Assembly: GCA_902461565.1 (NCBI GenBank)
Contig: CABPYL010000012.1
Coordinates: forward strand, 1-64,000
Origin: an uncultured Porphyromonadaceae bacterium
GTDB lineage: Bacteria > Bacteroidota > Bacteroidia > Bacteroidales > Muribaculaceae
DNA length: 64,000 nucleotides
Direction of reading: 5' to 3'
Positions 25,811 to 33,218 of the stretch are shown one piece after another; within the stretch, counting starts at the first letter, position 1, and each line of letters starts with the position of its first letter. The notes beneath the pieces were generated by a model. It saw only the letters and a list, made by a program, of their open reading frames with translations, had not been told where the DNA came from and searched no databases. Position numbers and translations under genes: made by a program.

Positions 25811-27709
25811 TTATCCGTTCATGGTGCTGAGGAGTTCGTCGTTGTCGCGAGTGCGCTCCATGCGTTCTTTGATGAATTCCATCGCCTCGATGGAATTGCG
25901 GTCGCTGAGATAGCGGCGCAAAATCCACATGCGGTTGAGAGTTGCCGAAGGCAGCAGAAGATCGTCGCGGCGGGTGCTGGAGGCCATGATATCCACGGCC
26001 GGAAAAATTCGCTTGTTGGATAGCTTACGGTCCAACTGCAATTCCATGTTGCCGGTGCCTTTGAATTCCTCGAAGATCACCTCATCCATCTTGGAGCTTG
26101 TTTCGGTGAGGGCCGTGGCTATAATTGTGAGCGAGCCGCCACCTTCGATATTACGTGCCGCGCCAAAGAAACGTTTGGGCTTCTGCAGGGCGTTGGCATC
26201 CACACCACCGGAAAGAATCTTACCGGAAGCCGGCGCGCAGGTGTTATAGGCGCGGGCAAGACGGGTAATGGAATCCAGAAGAATAACAACATCGTGGCCA
26301 CATTCCACCATGCGTTTGGCCTTTTCGAGGACAATGCCCGCGATTTTTACGTGGCGGTCCGCAGGTTCGTCGAATGTTGAGGCGATAACCTCAGCATTTA
26401 CACTACGCTGCATGTCGGTAACTTCCTCCGGACGTTCATCGATAAGGAGAATCATGATGTATGTCTCGGGATGATTCTCGGCTATGGCGTTGGCGATATC
26501 CTTAAGAAGAAGTGTTTTACCGGTTTTTGGAGGAGCCACGATAAGACCGCGCTGGCCCTTGCCGATTGGCGCGAACATATCCACGACGCGGGTCGACATG
26601 GTACAGGAGCGCCCACTGGTCAAATCGAATTTTTCGTCCGGGAAAAGCGGAGTAAGGTGCTCAAAGGCAATACGGTCGCGGATAAACTCGAGGCTGCGGC
26701 CGTTCACACGCAGAACGTCGGTGAGCGGGAAGTATTTTTCGCCTTCGCGCGGCGCGCGGATAGAAGCTTCCACGACGTCGCCCTGGCGCAAGCCGTAGGC
26801 CTTTATCTGCGGCATGGTAACATACACGTCGTCGGGCGAAGGAAGATAGTTGAAGTCGGCCGAACGGAGGAATCCGAATCCTTCGGGGACAATCTCCAAT
26901 ACACCCGTGGCTTCGAGGATACCATCGAAATTGTATCGCGGCATAAAGTTCTGCTGCGGTTGCTGGTTCTGGCGGTTCTTCTTGTTTTTCTTGCCCTGGA
27001 ATTTCTGTTGCTGCTGCGGTTGCTGCGGAACATCGGCAGCATCGGCGTTCTCGTCCTGGGGCTGTGCGGCTGCGGCAGCGGCAGCCTCCTCTTTTTCACG
27101 CTGGCTGCGAGGCACGAATTTACGGCCTTCGCTGCGCGGGAAGAACTCGCCGAGCGAACTTTCCTTGGAAGGCATGAAGCGCGAACGCGGAGCCTCTTCT
27201 ACAGCAGGTGCTGTCTCGGCAGCAGGAGTCTCTGCGGGGTTTTCGGTAGCATGCTCGGGCACCGACTGTTCGGGTGTCTCCGGCTGCTGTGCGGGTACTT
27301 CCTCAGTTATTTCCACGGAAGGTGCGGATTCGGTAACTTCTTCGGTACGTTTCTTTGGCGGACGGCCGCGGCGCTTGCGTTCCACCGCAACCGGAGCATT
27401 ATCGGCAGCATCGGACGGAGTCTCGGCAGGGGTTTCTATCTTTGCCGGTTTTTCGGCCACTTTCTTTTTTGGGGCTGAGGCTTCTTCACCTTCTGCTACA
27501 ACCTTTTTCTTGCGTCCGCGTTTCTTGGGAGCGTCGTCGCCTCCGCGTTTTGCAGAGTCCTCGGCGGCGCTGCGCGATGCCTGAGCGTCGATAATGTTGT
27601 AGATAATGCTGTCCTTGTTGTTCAGATCAACTTTTTTTATTCCGAGATTTTCCGCCACGGCCACAAGGTCGGCGTCGGACATTTCGGTTAATTGTTCGCG
27701 ATTAAACAT
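25811..27709 (-). CDS. rho: Transcription termination factor Rho with long low-complexity N-terminal insertion
   Basis: A 632-residue hexameric RNA helicase that ends transcription. The N-terminal helix domain (MFNREQLTEMSDADLVAVAENLGIKK) is followed by a region of about 230 residues rich in Lys, Glu, Pro, Ala and Gln with no fold-like pattern. The RNA-binding cold-shock-like domain (EATGVLEIVPEGFGFLRSAD) and ATPase domain come next, with Walker A APPKTGKT (Lys398) and LIDERPEEVTDM. E. coli Rho has the same Lys near 184, so the insert adds about 215 residues. In Bacteroides thetaiotaomicron such an insert drives condensate formation; that role here is inference. Start chosen at 27709. Confidence 0.96.
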   Translation of the reverse strand: MFNREQLTEMSDADLVAVAENLGIKKVDLNNKDSIIYNIIDAQASRSAAEDSAKRGGDDAPKKRGRKKKVVAEGEEASAPKKKVAEKPAKIETPAETPSDAADNAPVAVERKRRGRPPKKRTEEVTESAPSVEITEEVPAQQPETPEQSVPEHATENPAETPAAETAPAVEEAPRSRFMPSKESSLGEFFPRSEGRKFVPRSQREKEEAAAAAAAQPQDENADAADVPQQPQQQQKFQGKKNKKNRQNQQPQQNFMPRYNFDGILEATGVLEIVPEGFGFLRSADFNYLPSPDDVYVTMPQIKAYGLRQGDVVEASIRAPREGEKYFPLTDVLRVNGRSLEFIRDRIAFEHLTPLFPDEKFDLTSGRSCTMSTRVVDMFAPIGKGQRGLIVAPPKTGKTLLLKDIANAIAENHPETYIMILLIDERPEEVTDMQRSVNAEVIASTFDEPADRHVKIAGIVLEKAKRMVECGHDVVILLDSITRLARAYNTCAPASGKILSGGVDANALQKPKRFFGAARNIEGGGSLTIIATALTETSSKMDEVIFEEFKGTGNMELQLDRKLSNKRIFPAVDIMASSTRRDDLLLPSATLNRMWILRRYLSDRNSIEAMEFIKERMERTRDNDELLSTMNG

Positions 27710-27956
27710 TATAAAATTACATATTATGTTTTGCCCGTTCAAACTGTTCCCCGCAGCATATGCAAAGGGAAAAACAAGGGCGGATTGGATTAGAAAAAAA
27801 TTGCAGGCGGATTCTCCTGTACGGATTATACTGATTTGGAGAGAGATAAATATCTCGAATCCTGCGAAAATGCTCCCCTGACAGTCAGGAAAGATAACCT
27901 AAGCTGAAAAATCGCAGTGATTTTGCGGAAATGCGCCGCGGATTCGTTTTACTCCG
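27710..27956 (-). other. Long 5' leader of rho
   Basis: From the -7 box at 27957 to the start codon there are about 245 bases with no coding frame on the minus strand that resembles a protein. It contains a CCTGAC/GTCAGG hairpin near 27877-27890. Rho autoregulates through its leader in other bacteria, so this may be a regulatory leader (inference). Confidence 0.5.
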
Positions 27957-27987
27957 CAAAGTTACGATTTCTATTTTAAATAACAAA
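27957..27987 (-). promoter_or_regulatory. Promoter of rho
   Basis: On the minus strand TTTG (27987-27984), 19 bp, TAACTTTG (27964-27957). Confidence 0.75.
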
Positions 27988-28160
27988 GAATATTTCCGGC
28001 CTGTTCATTATTTTTTACTAAAAGTAGAAAAATATGGATGTGTGCTTTTGTATAGTCGCGACATTGAGAGACTTAAAATAAACTCCGCGGATAAACCCCT
28101 TTTATTCTCCTGCGCAAAGTAGGCATAGGCGGATAGCAACGTTCTGGAGGCATGGAGAAT

Positions 28161-28196
28161 AAAAAATGCGCCTCCGTGCGGGGGGCGCATTTTTTT
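28161..28196 (-). terminator. Terminator of the propeller-protein gene
   Basis: Stem AAAAAATGCGCC/GGGCGCATTTTTT, 16 bases past the stop at 28212. It has T-runs in both directions and can act on both strands. Confidence 0.85.
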
Positions 28197-28211
28197 GGAA
28201 ATACTGTCTGT

Positions 28212-30302
28212 TTATTTTACAATACACTTAACCGATGCTTCGGGAGTGCGGACGATATACATGCCTGCGGGCAACTGTACATTGGCACTGGATGCGCCGC
28301 TATGCATCAGTTTACCGTCTACACTGTAGATTGCAACTCCGCATCCGTCGGGATTCTCGATTGCGATGCCACCGGCAACGGTGCTAATTTTGATATTACC
28401 GTCAGAACCGATTTCGCTGATGCCGGTGGTTTCGGCAGTCATGGAAATGCTGTTCAGCAACATTGCAGTGTAATTGCTGGGACCGTGGTGATGGAATCCC
28501 AGGTAGTATGCGCCGCTTGTTTCAACGGTGAAGGTTTCGGAGCTTAAAGTCTCGGGGGCGATGGCTTCCACAACCTTGTCGTTGATAAGGGTCATGTAGG
28601 TGTCGACGTTAGAATCATTGAAAAGATATACGGAAAGATGTCCTGCGTATTCGTCGAGCAACGGATAGCCGGGCTGGCTCCAATCCTCCTGGCCTTCGGA
28701 AGCGACTTCCACCGATACGGTGTAGTTCACTCCTGCCTCAAGGTCGATCATGGGGGTGTACATCCAGCTGTTGAATTCCGACATCCATGTCCAGTTGCTG
28801 GATACGGTGTTGTTATATGTGGAATATTCCCAAGTGTTGCCGTCTTCGTCGGGATCGGTTACAGTATAGACACTAAAGTTGTCAGGGTTATTTACGAAGT
28901 TTTCGGTGAAGGGAACTTTCAAGTGATCGCCGACGGTGCATGCGTTGGAAAGGGTTGCCTGGCCGCGGTTGGCGCCGATGAAAGGAGTAACGGCATATGT
29001 GTACTTTTTAAGGCCCTGAATATCCAGTGTTTCGCTGAATGTTGTGCCTTTGTGCTCGGTTGCGGCTACGGTACCGTCGCTTGCGCGGGTGATAAGGTAG
29101 CACACTTCGGAAGGATCGACATAACCGCCGTGTTCGCCGGTTTCGGACTGCTCCCAGGTAAGGTGAATTGTGCTGCCATCTGCAGTGAGTGAGAGGTTCT
29201 CAACGGCTGCGGGCACATCCATGCCAACCCAGTGTGTTGCGGCAAAAGGTTTGGAAGCGTCGCCAGCGGCATTCTTTATCACGATAGAGAAAGCCACATT
29301 GCCGCCCTCTTTCAGGCTTACCGAGGCAGTAACGGTTTCTCCGGCAGATGCAGTGCCTTCGGCAAGGATTTCGGCGCCGGTGGCTACTGTATAGGACAGT
29401 GTGCCCTCTAAAGCCTCGTTCATAAGATTGAGAGTAGGCATGACGAAGGATACTTCGCCGTTGAGCGATGCTTTGTCGAAGCAGAACTGAACATCGGTGG
29501 GCTGTACCGGAGCTGTCTGCCTAACCGAGCTCTGGAGCAGAGTAATGCCTACAAGCTGCTGCTTGTGTTCGAAAGTGGAGAGCTTTGTGGCGGCGCCTGT
29601 GGTGATGTCTACGGTGTAGAGGAAACCGCCCTCGGATGTGTAGGCAGCCCAGTACATCTGGTTTGTGTCGTAGTCTATGACAGCGCTCTGGTTGCTCTGC
29701 GGTGTAACGCCAGTAGGGCCTACGAGCGTCAGTTCGGCAGTCTGCTTGTTGATGGTGTAGAGATTACCGTCCTCTGCAATGCCGTAGAGAACGCCGTCGA
29801 TAGTGGCGGCCATCGCGTTGATGAGCTTTTCGACGCGTGCGACAGGAGTCTTGATGCCAGTTTCAAGATCCATCAGGCTGAGGGTGTATTTGGAGATGTC
29901 CGTTTCGTCGATGCAGATAGAATAGGTGCCGCCTGTCTGCGGGTCGTAGGTAATAGCGCTGCCGGCATCCTTTGCCGAATATGCGCTGCTGAATTTATAG
30001 TCGTATGTCTTCTCTGCAATATCACAGATCTGGTAACCCCAGTACATTGTGCCCATCAGGTTCATGTAAGAGAGGACATAGTATGTACCCTCCGCATACA
30101 CGGCGCCACCGTTGCCGGTCATATCGCCGTCAGCCCAATAAAGAACAGGCTGGGCATCGGCGGTGGCGTCAACAGTATAGATGCCTTTGGAGTACGCTTC
30201 TTCGTCGGAGTAGGTAATCAGTCCGTATAGAACGGGGACCTCGGCGGAAGCTGAAGCCGCTGCGGCAAGAGCTAAAGAAAGTGAGAGTAAAGTTTTTTTC
30301 AT
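28212..30302 (-). CDS. Secreted propeller/Fn3-like protein with type IX-like C-terminal tail
   Basis: A 696-residue exported protein. Signal peptide MKKTLLSLSLALAAAASASA, then a beta-propeller-like domain (repeats such as YGIAEDGNLYTINKQTAELTLVG and MYWAAYTSEGGFLYTVDITTGAATKLS), a fibronectin-III-like domain (VENLSLTADGSTIHLTWEQS), a jelly-roll-like region (PFTENFVNNPDNFSVYTV) and an end (GVAIYSVDGKLMHSG ... LPAGMYIVRTP ... CIVK) typical of type IX/Por sorting tails. Function unknown; probably surface-displayed. Start at 30302 chosen for the signal peptide. Followed by a terminator, preceded by its own promoter. Confidence 0.85.
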   Translation of the reverse strand: MKKTLLSLSLALAAAASASAEVPVLYGLITYSDEEAYSKGIYTVDATADAQPVLYWADGDMTGNGGAVYAEGTYYVLSYMNLMGTMYWGYQICDIAEKTYDYKFSSAYSAKDAGSAITYDPQTGGTYSICIDETDISKYTLSLMDLETGIKTPVARVEKLINAMAATIDGVLYGIAEDGNLYTINKQTAELTLVGPTGVTPQSNQSAVIDYDTNQMYWAAYTSEGGFLYTVDITTGAATKLSTFEHKQQLVGITLLQSSVRQTAPVQPTDVQFCFDKASLNGEVSFVMPTLNLMNEALEGTLSYTVATGAEILAEGTASAGETVTASVSLKEGGNVAFSIVIKNAAGDASKPFAATHWVGMDVPAAVENLSLTADGSTIHLTWEQSETGEHGGYVDPSEVCYLITRASDGTVAATEHKGTTFSETLDIQGLKKYTYAVTPFIGANRGQATLSNACTVGDHLKVPFTENFVNNPDNFSVYTVTDPDEDGNTWEYSTYNNTVSSNWTWMSEFNSWMYTPMIDLEAGVNYTVSVEVASEGQEDWSQPGYPLLDEYAGHLSVYLFNDSNVDTYMTLINDKVVEAIAPETLSSETFTVETSGAYYLGFHHHGPSNYTAMLLNSISMTAETTGISEIGSDGNIKISTVAGGIAIENPDGCGVAIYSVDGKLMHSGASSANVQLPAGMYIVRTPEASVKCIVK

Positions 30303-30355
30303 TGTTATTGTGATTGGTAACGTTTTATATTTCACATTGTGTAAAATTCCACAAG

Positions 30356-30387
30356 CAAAAATACATACTATTTTTCAAGTGTGCAAC
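30356..30387 (-). promoter_or_regulatory. Promoter of the propeller-protein gene
   Basis: On the minus strand GTTG (30387-30384), 20 bp, TATTTTTG (30363-30356), 54 bases before the start codon. Confidence 0.6.
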
Positions 30388-30755
30388 TAAATTTATTAAA
30401 CCGTGCGATTTTGTTTCAAAAAGTTCACTTTTAACCTCGAATCAGCGCCTATTTGTCTCCATCGGGCATCCTATACTTCCATTGCGGAAGAGCTGAACTA
30501 TCATGTGAATTGGTTTTCAATGATTTTTATCAATGAAAAATCAACCATACAAGAAAAAAGAACGGTACAACTACCCTTTATAGAAATGAGAGAGCGAAAA
30601 AGTTGCTTTTAGGAAGTGAAAGGATTAGATAGGCATGTGTTCTGAACGAAAGATTTGACTAAATCTTAACAGTTGATAAGCATTTTATAATTTAAGACAG
30701 AAAGCAAAGAGATACTAAAATTCAAGGAAATACGCTGTATATCACCTGAAATGTG
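30388..30755. other. AT-rich intergenic region, no gene seen
   Basis: Base composition drops sharply compared with the genes on the left and stays AT-rich to about 33100. Short plus-strand open frames (for example 30403-30612) show no protein-like pattern. This marks the left border of an accessory islet. Confidence 0.55.
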
Positions 30756-30819
30756 TACTTTTGCGTATGCAAGCCAAATAAACATATAAACTCACCTCTT
30801 GAATAATATGTTTATGGCT
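30756..30819 (+). promoter_or_regulatory. -7 box and leader hairpin of the orphan lipoprotein gene
   Basis: TACTTTTG at 30756-30763 fits the -7 consensus; a -33 TTTG is not visible. Just after it lies an inverted repeat, AGCCA with (A)ATAAACATAT at 30772-30786 against ATATGTTTATGGCT at 30806-30819. The ATG follows at 30894, giving a leader of about 125 nt. Confidence 0.45.
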
Positions 30820-30893
30820 GACGAATCTCTAAACACCGGGCTTATAGATAATAAAGGCAAAGTGTAATTTACTAAATCAAAAATTTGAAGATT

Positions 30894-31640
30894 ATGAAAC
30901 TGACCGATAAGAGTTTTTGGATCTTGATGATTTCAATAATTGCCATATCCTGTAATAACCAATCGTCAAAACTTGATACAGAAACTGCTAATACTGCCCA
31001 ATCTGTTGAAAACGCGATTTTCTGCGTTCAAGAAATCAGTGAGGAAGAATATATGCAAGCCAGTAGCACAGCATCTGATTATAATATTTATCCACAACGT
31101 ATTGATTCGATAGCTAAACAAGATGTTTTGAATAAAATTTTTCAAGACACTCAAAAACGTATAGCCAAGTTGGATTCATTGGATAAATGTGAGATATCCG
31201 AAACTGTAACGGAAGAAGAACTTTTTAGGATGGATAATTTGCTTTATTATCCTGAACTGAATTTATTGGGTCTAAAAATGCCACTTGATTATCATAACTA
31301 TAATATATGGTGGTATGATTCCACATCAGGCAACTGGGTTGATGATACAAACCTTGAACCGTCTGCCATTAACAAAAACAGAGTTTTAGTCTGCCAAGCC
31401 TTTGATGATTGCGACATTCATTTAGACTTGCATTTCTTCCAAATTGACAAAGATCTAATTCACGAAATTCAAATATATAGTAATGTAATGTATAGTGGAG
31501 ATCCTTGGATGTCTCTAACCGAAGAAGACCATATTGAGCCAATCTTCTGGAACAAAAACAATACTCTCTATCTACGTTCCTATGCTCATGCTAAACACAA
31601 AATCGTTTACTTGAAAATTACACTATCTGAATTTATCTGA
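30894..31640 (+). CDS. Orphan lipoprotein of unknown function
   Basis: A 248-residue protein starting MKLTDKSFWILMISIIAISC, a lipoprotein signal with Cys at residue 20. The remainder is acidic and rich in Asn, Tyr and Trp (YHNYNIWWYDSTSGNWVDD, DPWMSLTEEDHIEPIFW), with three or four predicted strands. I recognise no family. Codon use is markedly AT-rich compared with most of the window, suggesting horizontal origin. ATG 30894 is preferred over TTG 30885. It is followed by the left copy of the 104-bp repeat, whose hairpin could terminate it. Confidence 0.75.
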   Translation: MKLTDKSFWILMISIIAISCNNQSSKLDTETANTAQSVENAIFCVQEISEEEYMQASSTASDYNIYPQRIDSIAKQDVLNKIFQDTQKRIAKLDSLDKCEISETVTEEELFRMDNLLYYPELNLLGLKMPLDYHNYNIWWYDSTSGNWVDDTNLEPSAINKNRVLVCQAFDDCDIHLDLHFFQIDKDLIHEIQIYSNVMYSGDPWMSLTEEDHIEPIFWNKNNTLYLRSYAHAKHKIVYLKITLSEFI

Positions 31641-31774
31641 TTTATATTTCAATAACCAGATGTTGCTACCGCTTTGCGCTTTCATAGCGTCAGCGTAGAA
31701 AGGTTGAACGGGCATTGAGGGGTGATAGCGACAATAGCGGTGAAGTCGCAAAGAACTTGTCAAGGAATCCTGTT

Positions 31775-31793
31775 TTGAAACGCCCGGTTTCAA
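31775..31793. repeat. Perfect small hairpin beside repeat copy A
   Basis: TTGAAAC, loop GCCCG, GTTTCAA. It lies 4 bases left of the 104-bp repeat copy A and has no counterpart beside copy B. Confidence 0.7.
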
Positions 31794-31796
31794 GAG

Positions 31797-31899
31797 AATA
31801 CAAGTTTCCAATATTGGCAACAAAAACGGGAGCTTTTATGTTTAATCGAAGCCGTCGACCCGTGGAATGATTCCAACAGAGCCGACGGCCGTCATTTTT
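31797..31899. repeat. 104-bp direct repeat, copy A
   Basis: This sequence recurs in the same orientation at 33102-33205 with about five substitutions and one indel. Inside are the 18-bp palindrome GTTTCCAATATTGGCAAC (31804-31821) and a GCCGTCG/CGACGGC hairpin followed by ATTTTT (31851-31899). The two copies bracket the XRE/DUF3990 operon, copy A lying just past its last gene. The -7 box present beside copy B is missing here. Confidence 0.9.
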
Positions 31900-31936
31900 A
31901 TATGTCCTGACAGTAGCACTGCGATGACAGACAACG

Positions 31937-32179
31937 TCACTCGCTTATGCCGTGGAGAGTACCGCGGCGCAGTTCTTCTTTATAGATTTCGTAGACAAAT
32001 GCCGGGCTTTCTATATACATATCGGTATTGCGGTCGCATAATTTCAAGAATGTCTGCGAATTATGAAAAAGCAACAATGCTTTCTCCAGGCCTACATTCT
32101 CGTCTGCGATAATCCGTTCCACAACTTTCGTTGTAATGTATTCAACCAGGAAATTAAAATTGTTATCTTCTGTTTTCAT
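31937..32179 (-). CDS. Small acidic protein, third gene of the XRE-DUF3990 operon
   Basis: An 80-residue soluble protein, helical in character, with two conserved-looking blocks: NFLVEYITTKVVERIIADE and TFLKLCDRNTDMYIESPAFV. I cannot name its family; a distant relation to DUF3791-type helpers is possible but not shown. Its ATG overlaps the stop of the DUF3990 gene (ATGA), so it is translated with it. Context suggests an antitoxin or accessory part of the module. Confidence 0.8.
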   Translation of the reverse strand: MKTEDNNFNFLVEYITTKVVERIIADENVGLEKALLLFHNSQTFLKLCDRNTDMYIESPAFVYEIYKEELRRGTLHGISE

Positions 32180-32649
32180 ACCTTTCTGATATAGTTGAGA
32201 GAACGCTCGGTAGCAAAGAAATACTGGGAGTTCAAATCTTTATATATCAAACCTGCCACTACCGCATCAAGATCGATAATCTCCATTTCGTAAAGCCCGA
32301 ACAGACGGGCCATCCTGTCGTCGGCAACCGGACCGATCACAATATCATAATCATGTCTGTATTCTTCATTATTTTGACTTCGGTTGGCCATTACGAATAG
32401 AGCCCACTCCCTATCTGGCTGTTCAAATATTTTTATATTCAACCCATCCGACACGGCTGCATCAAAATCGAATTCGAATTCCGTTACTATTGCCAATCCT
32501 CCATACCGCCCGGCAATTCGTTTTGACCAATAGGCTGCCTGTTCGTAAAGATGGGTGGTATAGAATCCTCTGCCAAAATCCTTGAATTTTTTTCCCTGAG
32601 CCAAATCGATACTCTCAATTGTCTGGTTGGAGCCATGATAGATTCTCAT
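32176..32649 (-). CDS. DUF3990 protein, ADP-ribosyltransferase-like putative toxin
   Basis: The 157-residue protein starts MRIYHGSNQTIESIDL and has the DUF3990 pattern: YHGS near the N-terminus, then KDFGRGFYTTHLYEQAAYWSKR, and later DYDIVIGPVADDRM. The H-x-S and FGxGFYTT elements correspond to NAD-binding parts of ADP-ribosyltransferase folds; a strict catalytic Glu cannot be assigned by eye. Start chosen at 32649, where it overlaps the XRE gene stop by 4 bases; the longer frame to 32700 lies inside that gene. Proposed to be the effector of this module (inference). Confidence 0.82.
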   Translation of the reverse strand: MRIYHGSNQTIESIDLAQGKKFKDFGRGFYTTHLYEQAAYWSKRIAGRYGGLAIVTEFEFDFDAAVSDGLNIKIFEQPDREWALFVMANRSQNNEEYRHDYDIVIGPVADDRMARLFGLYEMEIIDLDAVVAGLIYKDLNSQYFFATERSLNYIRKV

Positions 32650-33074
32650 ATCAATGCACCTCCGTTTCTTTTGCATACAGCGTACATGTCGTCCACGCAA
32701 TCCTGCAACGACAGTTGGTGTTCTGCCTCATAATTGTCAATGGAAAATTTGAGACCTTTGAATCTTGACAGATAATTGCATGCCTCTGTTCTGGTGAGTC
32801 CGTACTGCCTGGCAAACATACCCAGACTCATAACTATATAGTGAATAATATCTGTAGAAACAGAGTTATCGGGCGTCAGCTCAATCTGTGCCGATACGCC
32901 CAAGGCTTCCGACAGCTTGTTGATGGTCGCAAATGTTATTCCTCGGCCGTTTTCTATCTTTGAGATTTCTGATTTTGTTACGCCGACTCGCTCACCCAAC
33001 TGCTCCTGTGTGAGTCCTAATTCTTTTCTCCGTTCATGGAACAGAGTGCCAATCTCGTCTATCCTATATGCCAT
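32646..33074 (-). CDS. XRE repressor fused to DUF3791 domain
   Basis: A 142-residue two-domain protein. Residues about 1-65 are an XRE helix-turn-helix (ERRKELGLTQEQLGERVGVTKSEISKIENGRG). Residues about 75-140 (IHYIVMSLGMFARQYGLTRTEACNYL ... LSLQDCVDDMYAVCKRNGG) match DUF3791, a small partner often found next to DUF3990. The fusion would let one protein both neutralise the DUF3990 product and repress the promoter. An 18-bp palindrome in the promoter (33109-33126) is the probable operator. Its stop overlaps the DUF3990 start. Confidence 0.85.
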   Translation of the reverse strand: MAYRIDEIGTLFHERRKELGLTQEQLGERVGVTKSEISKIENGRGITFATINKLSEALGVSAQIELTPDNSVSTDIIHYIVMSLGMFARQYGLTRTEACNYLSRFKGLKFSIDNYEAEHQLSLQDCVDDMYAVCKRNGGALI

Positions 33075-33094
33075 GTCGTTCTTCTCTTATAGCG

Positions 33095-33126
33095 CAAAGT
33101 TAATACAAGTTTCCAATATTGGCAAC
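33095..33126 (-). promoter_or_regulatory. Promoter of the XRE/DUF3990 operon with palindromic operator
   Basis: On the minus strand GTTG (33126-33123), 20 bp, TAACTTTG (33102-33095). The palindrome GTTTCCAATATTGGCAAC (33109-33126) covers the -33 box and most of the spacer, an ideal place for autorepression by the XRE protein. Confidence 0.8.
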
Positions 33127-33205
33127 AAAAACGAGAGCTTTTATGTTTAATCGAAGCCGTCGGCCCGTGGGAATGATCCCCGCAGAGCCGACGGCCGTCA
33201 TTTTT
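33102..33205. repeat. 104-bp direct repeat, copy B
   Basis: Right-hand copy of the repeat at 31797-31899. It contains the operator palindrome and a GCCGTCGGC/GCCGACGGC hairpin (33156-33195) with TTTTT at 33201-33205. The hairpin also lies directly downstream of the alkaline phosphatase gene stop at 33219 and may terminate it. Confidence 0.9.
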
Positions 33206-33218
33206 GTCTGTTCTTATT

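Noticed and set aside
31623..31823. Minus-strand 66-codon frame between the lipoprotein gene and repeat copy A
   Set aside because: It overlaps the lipoprotein gene's end and the repeat; no start signal or family pattern.
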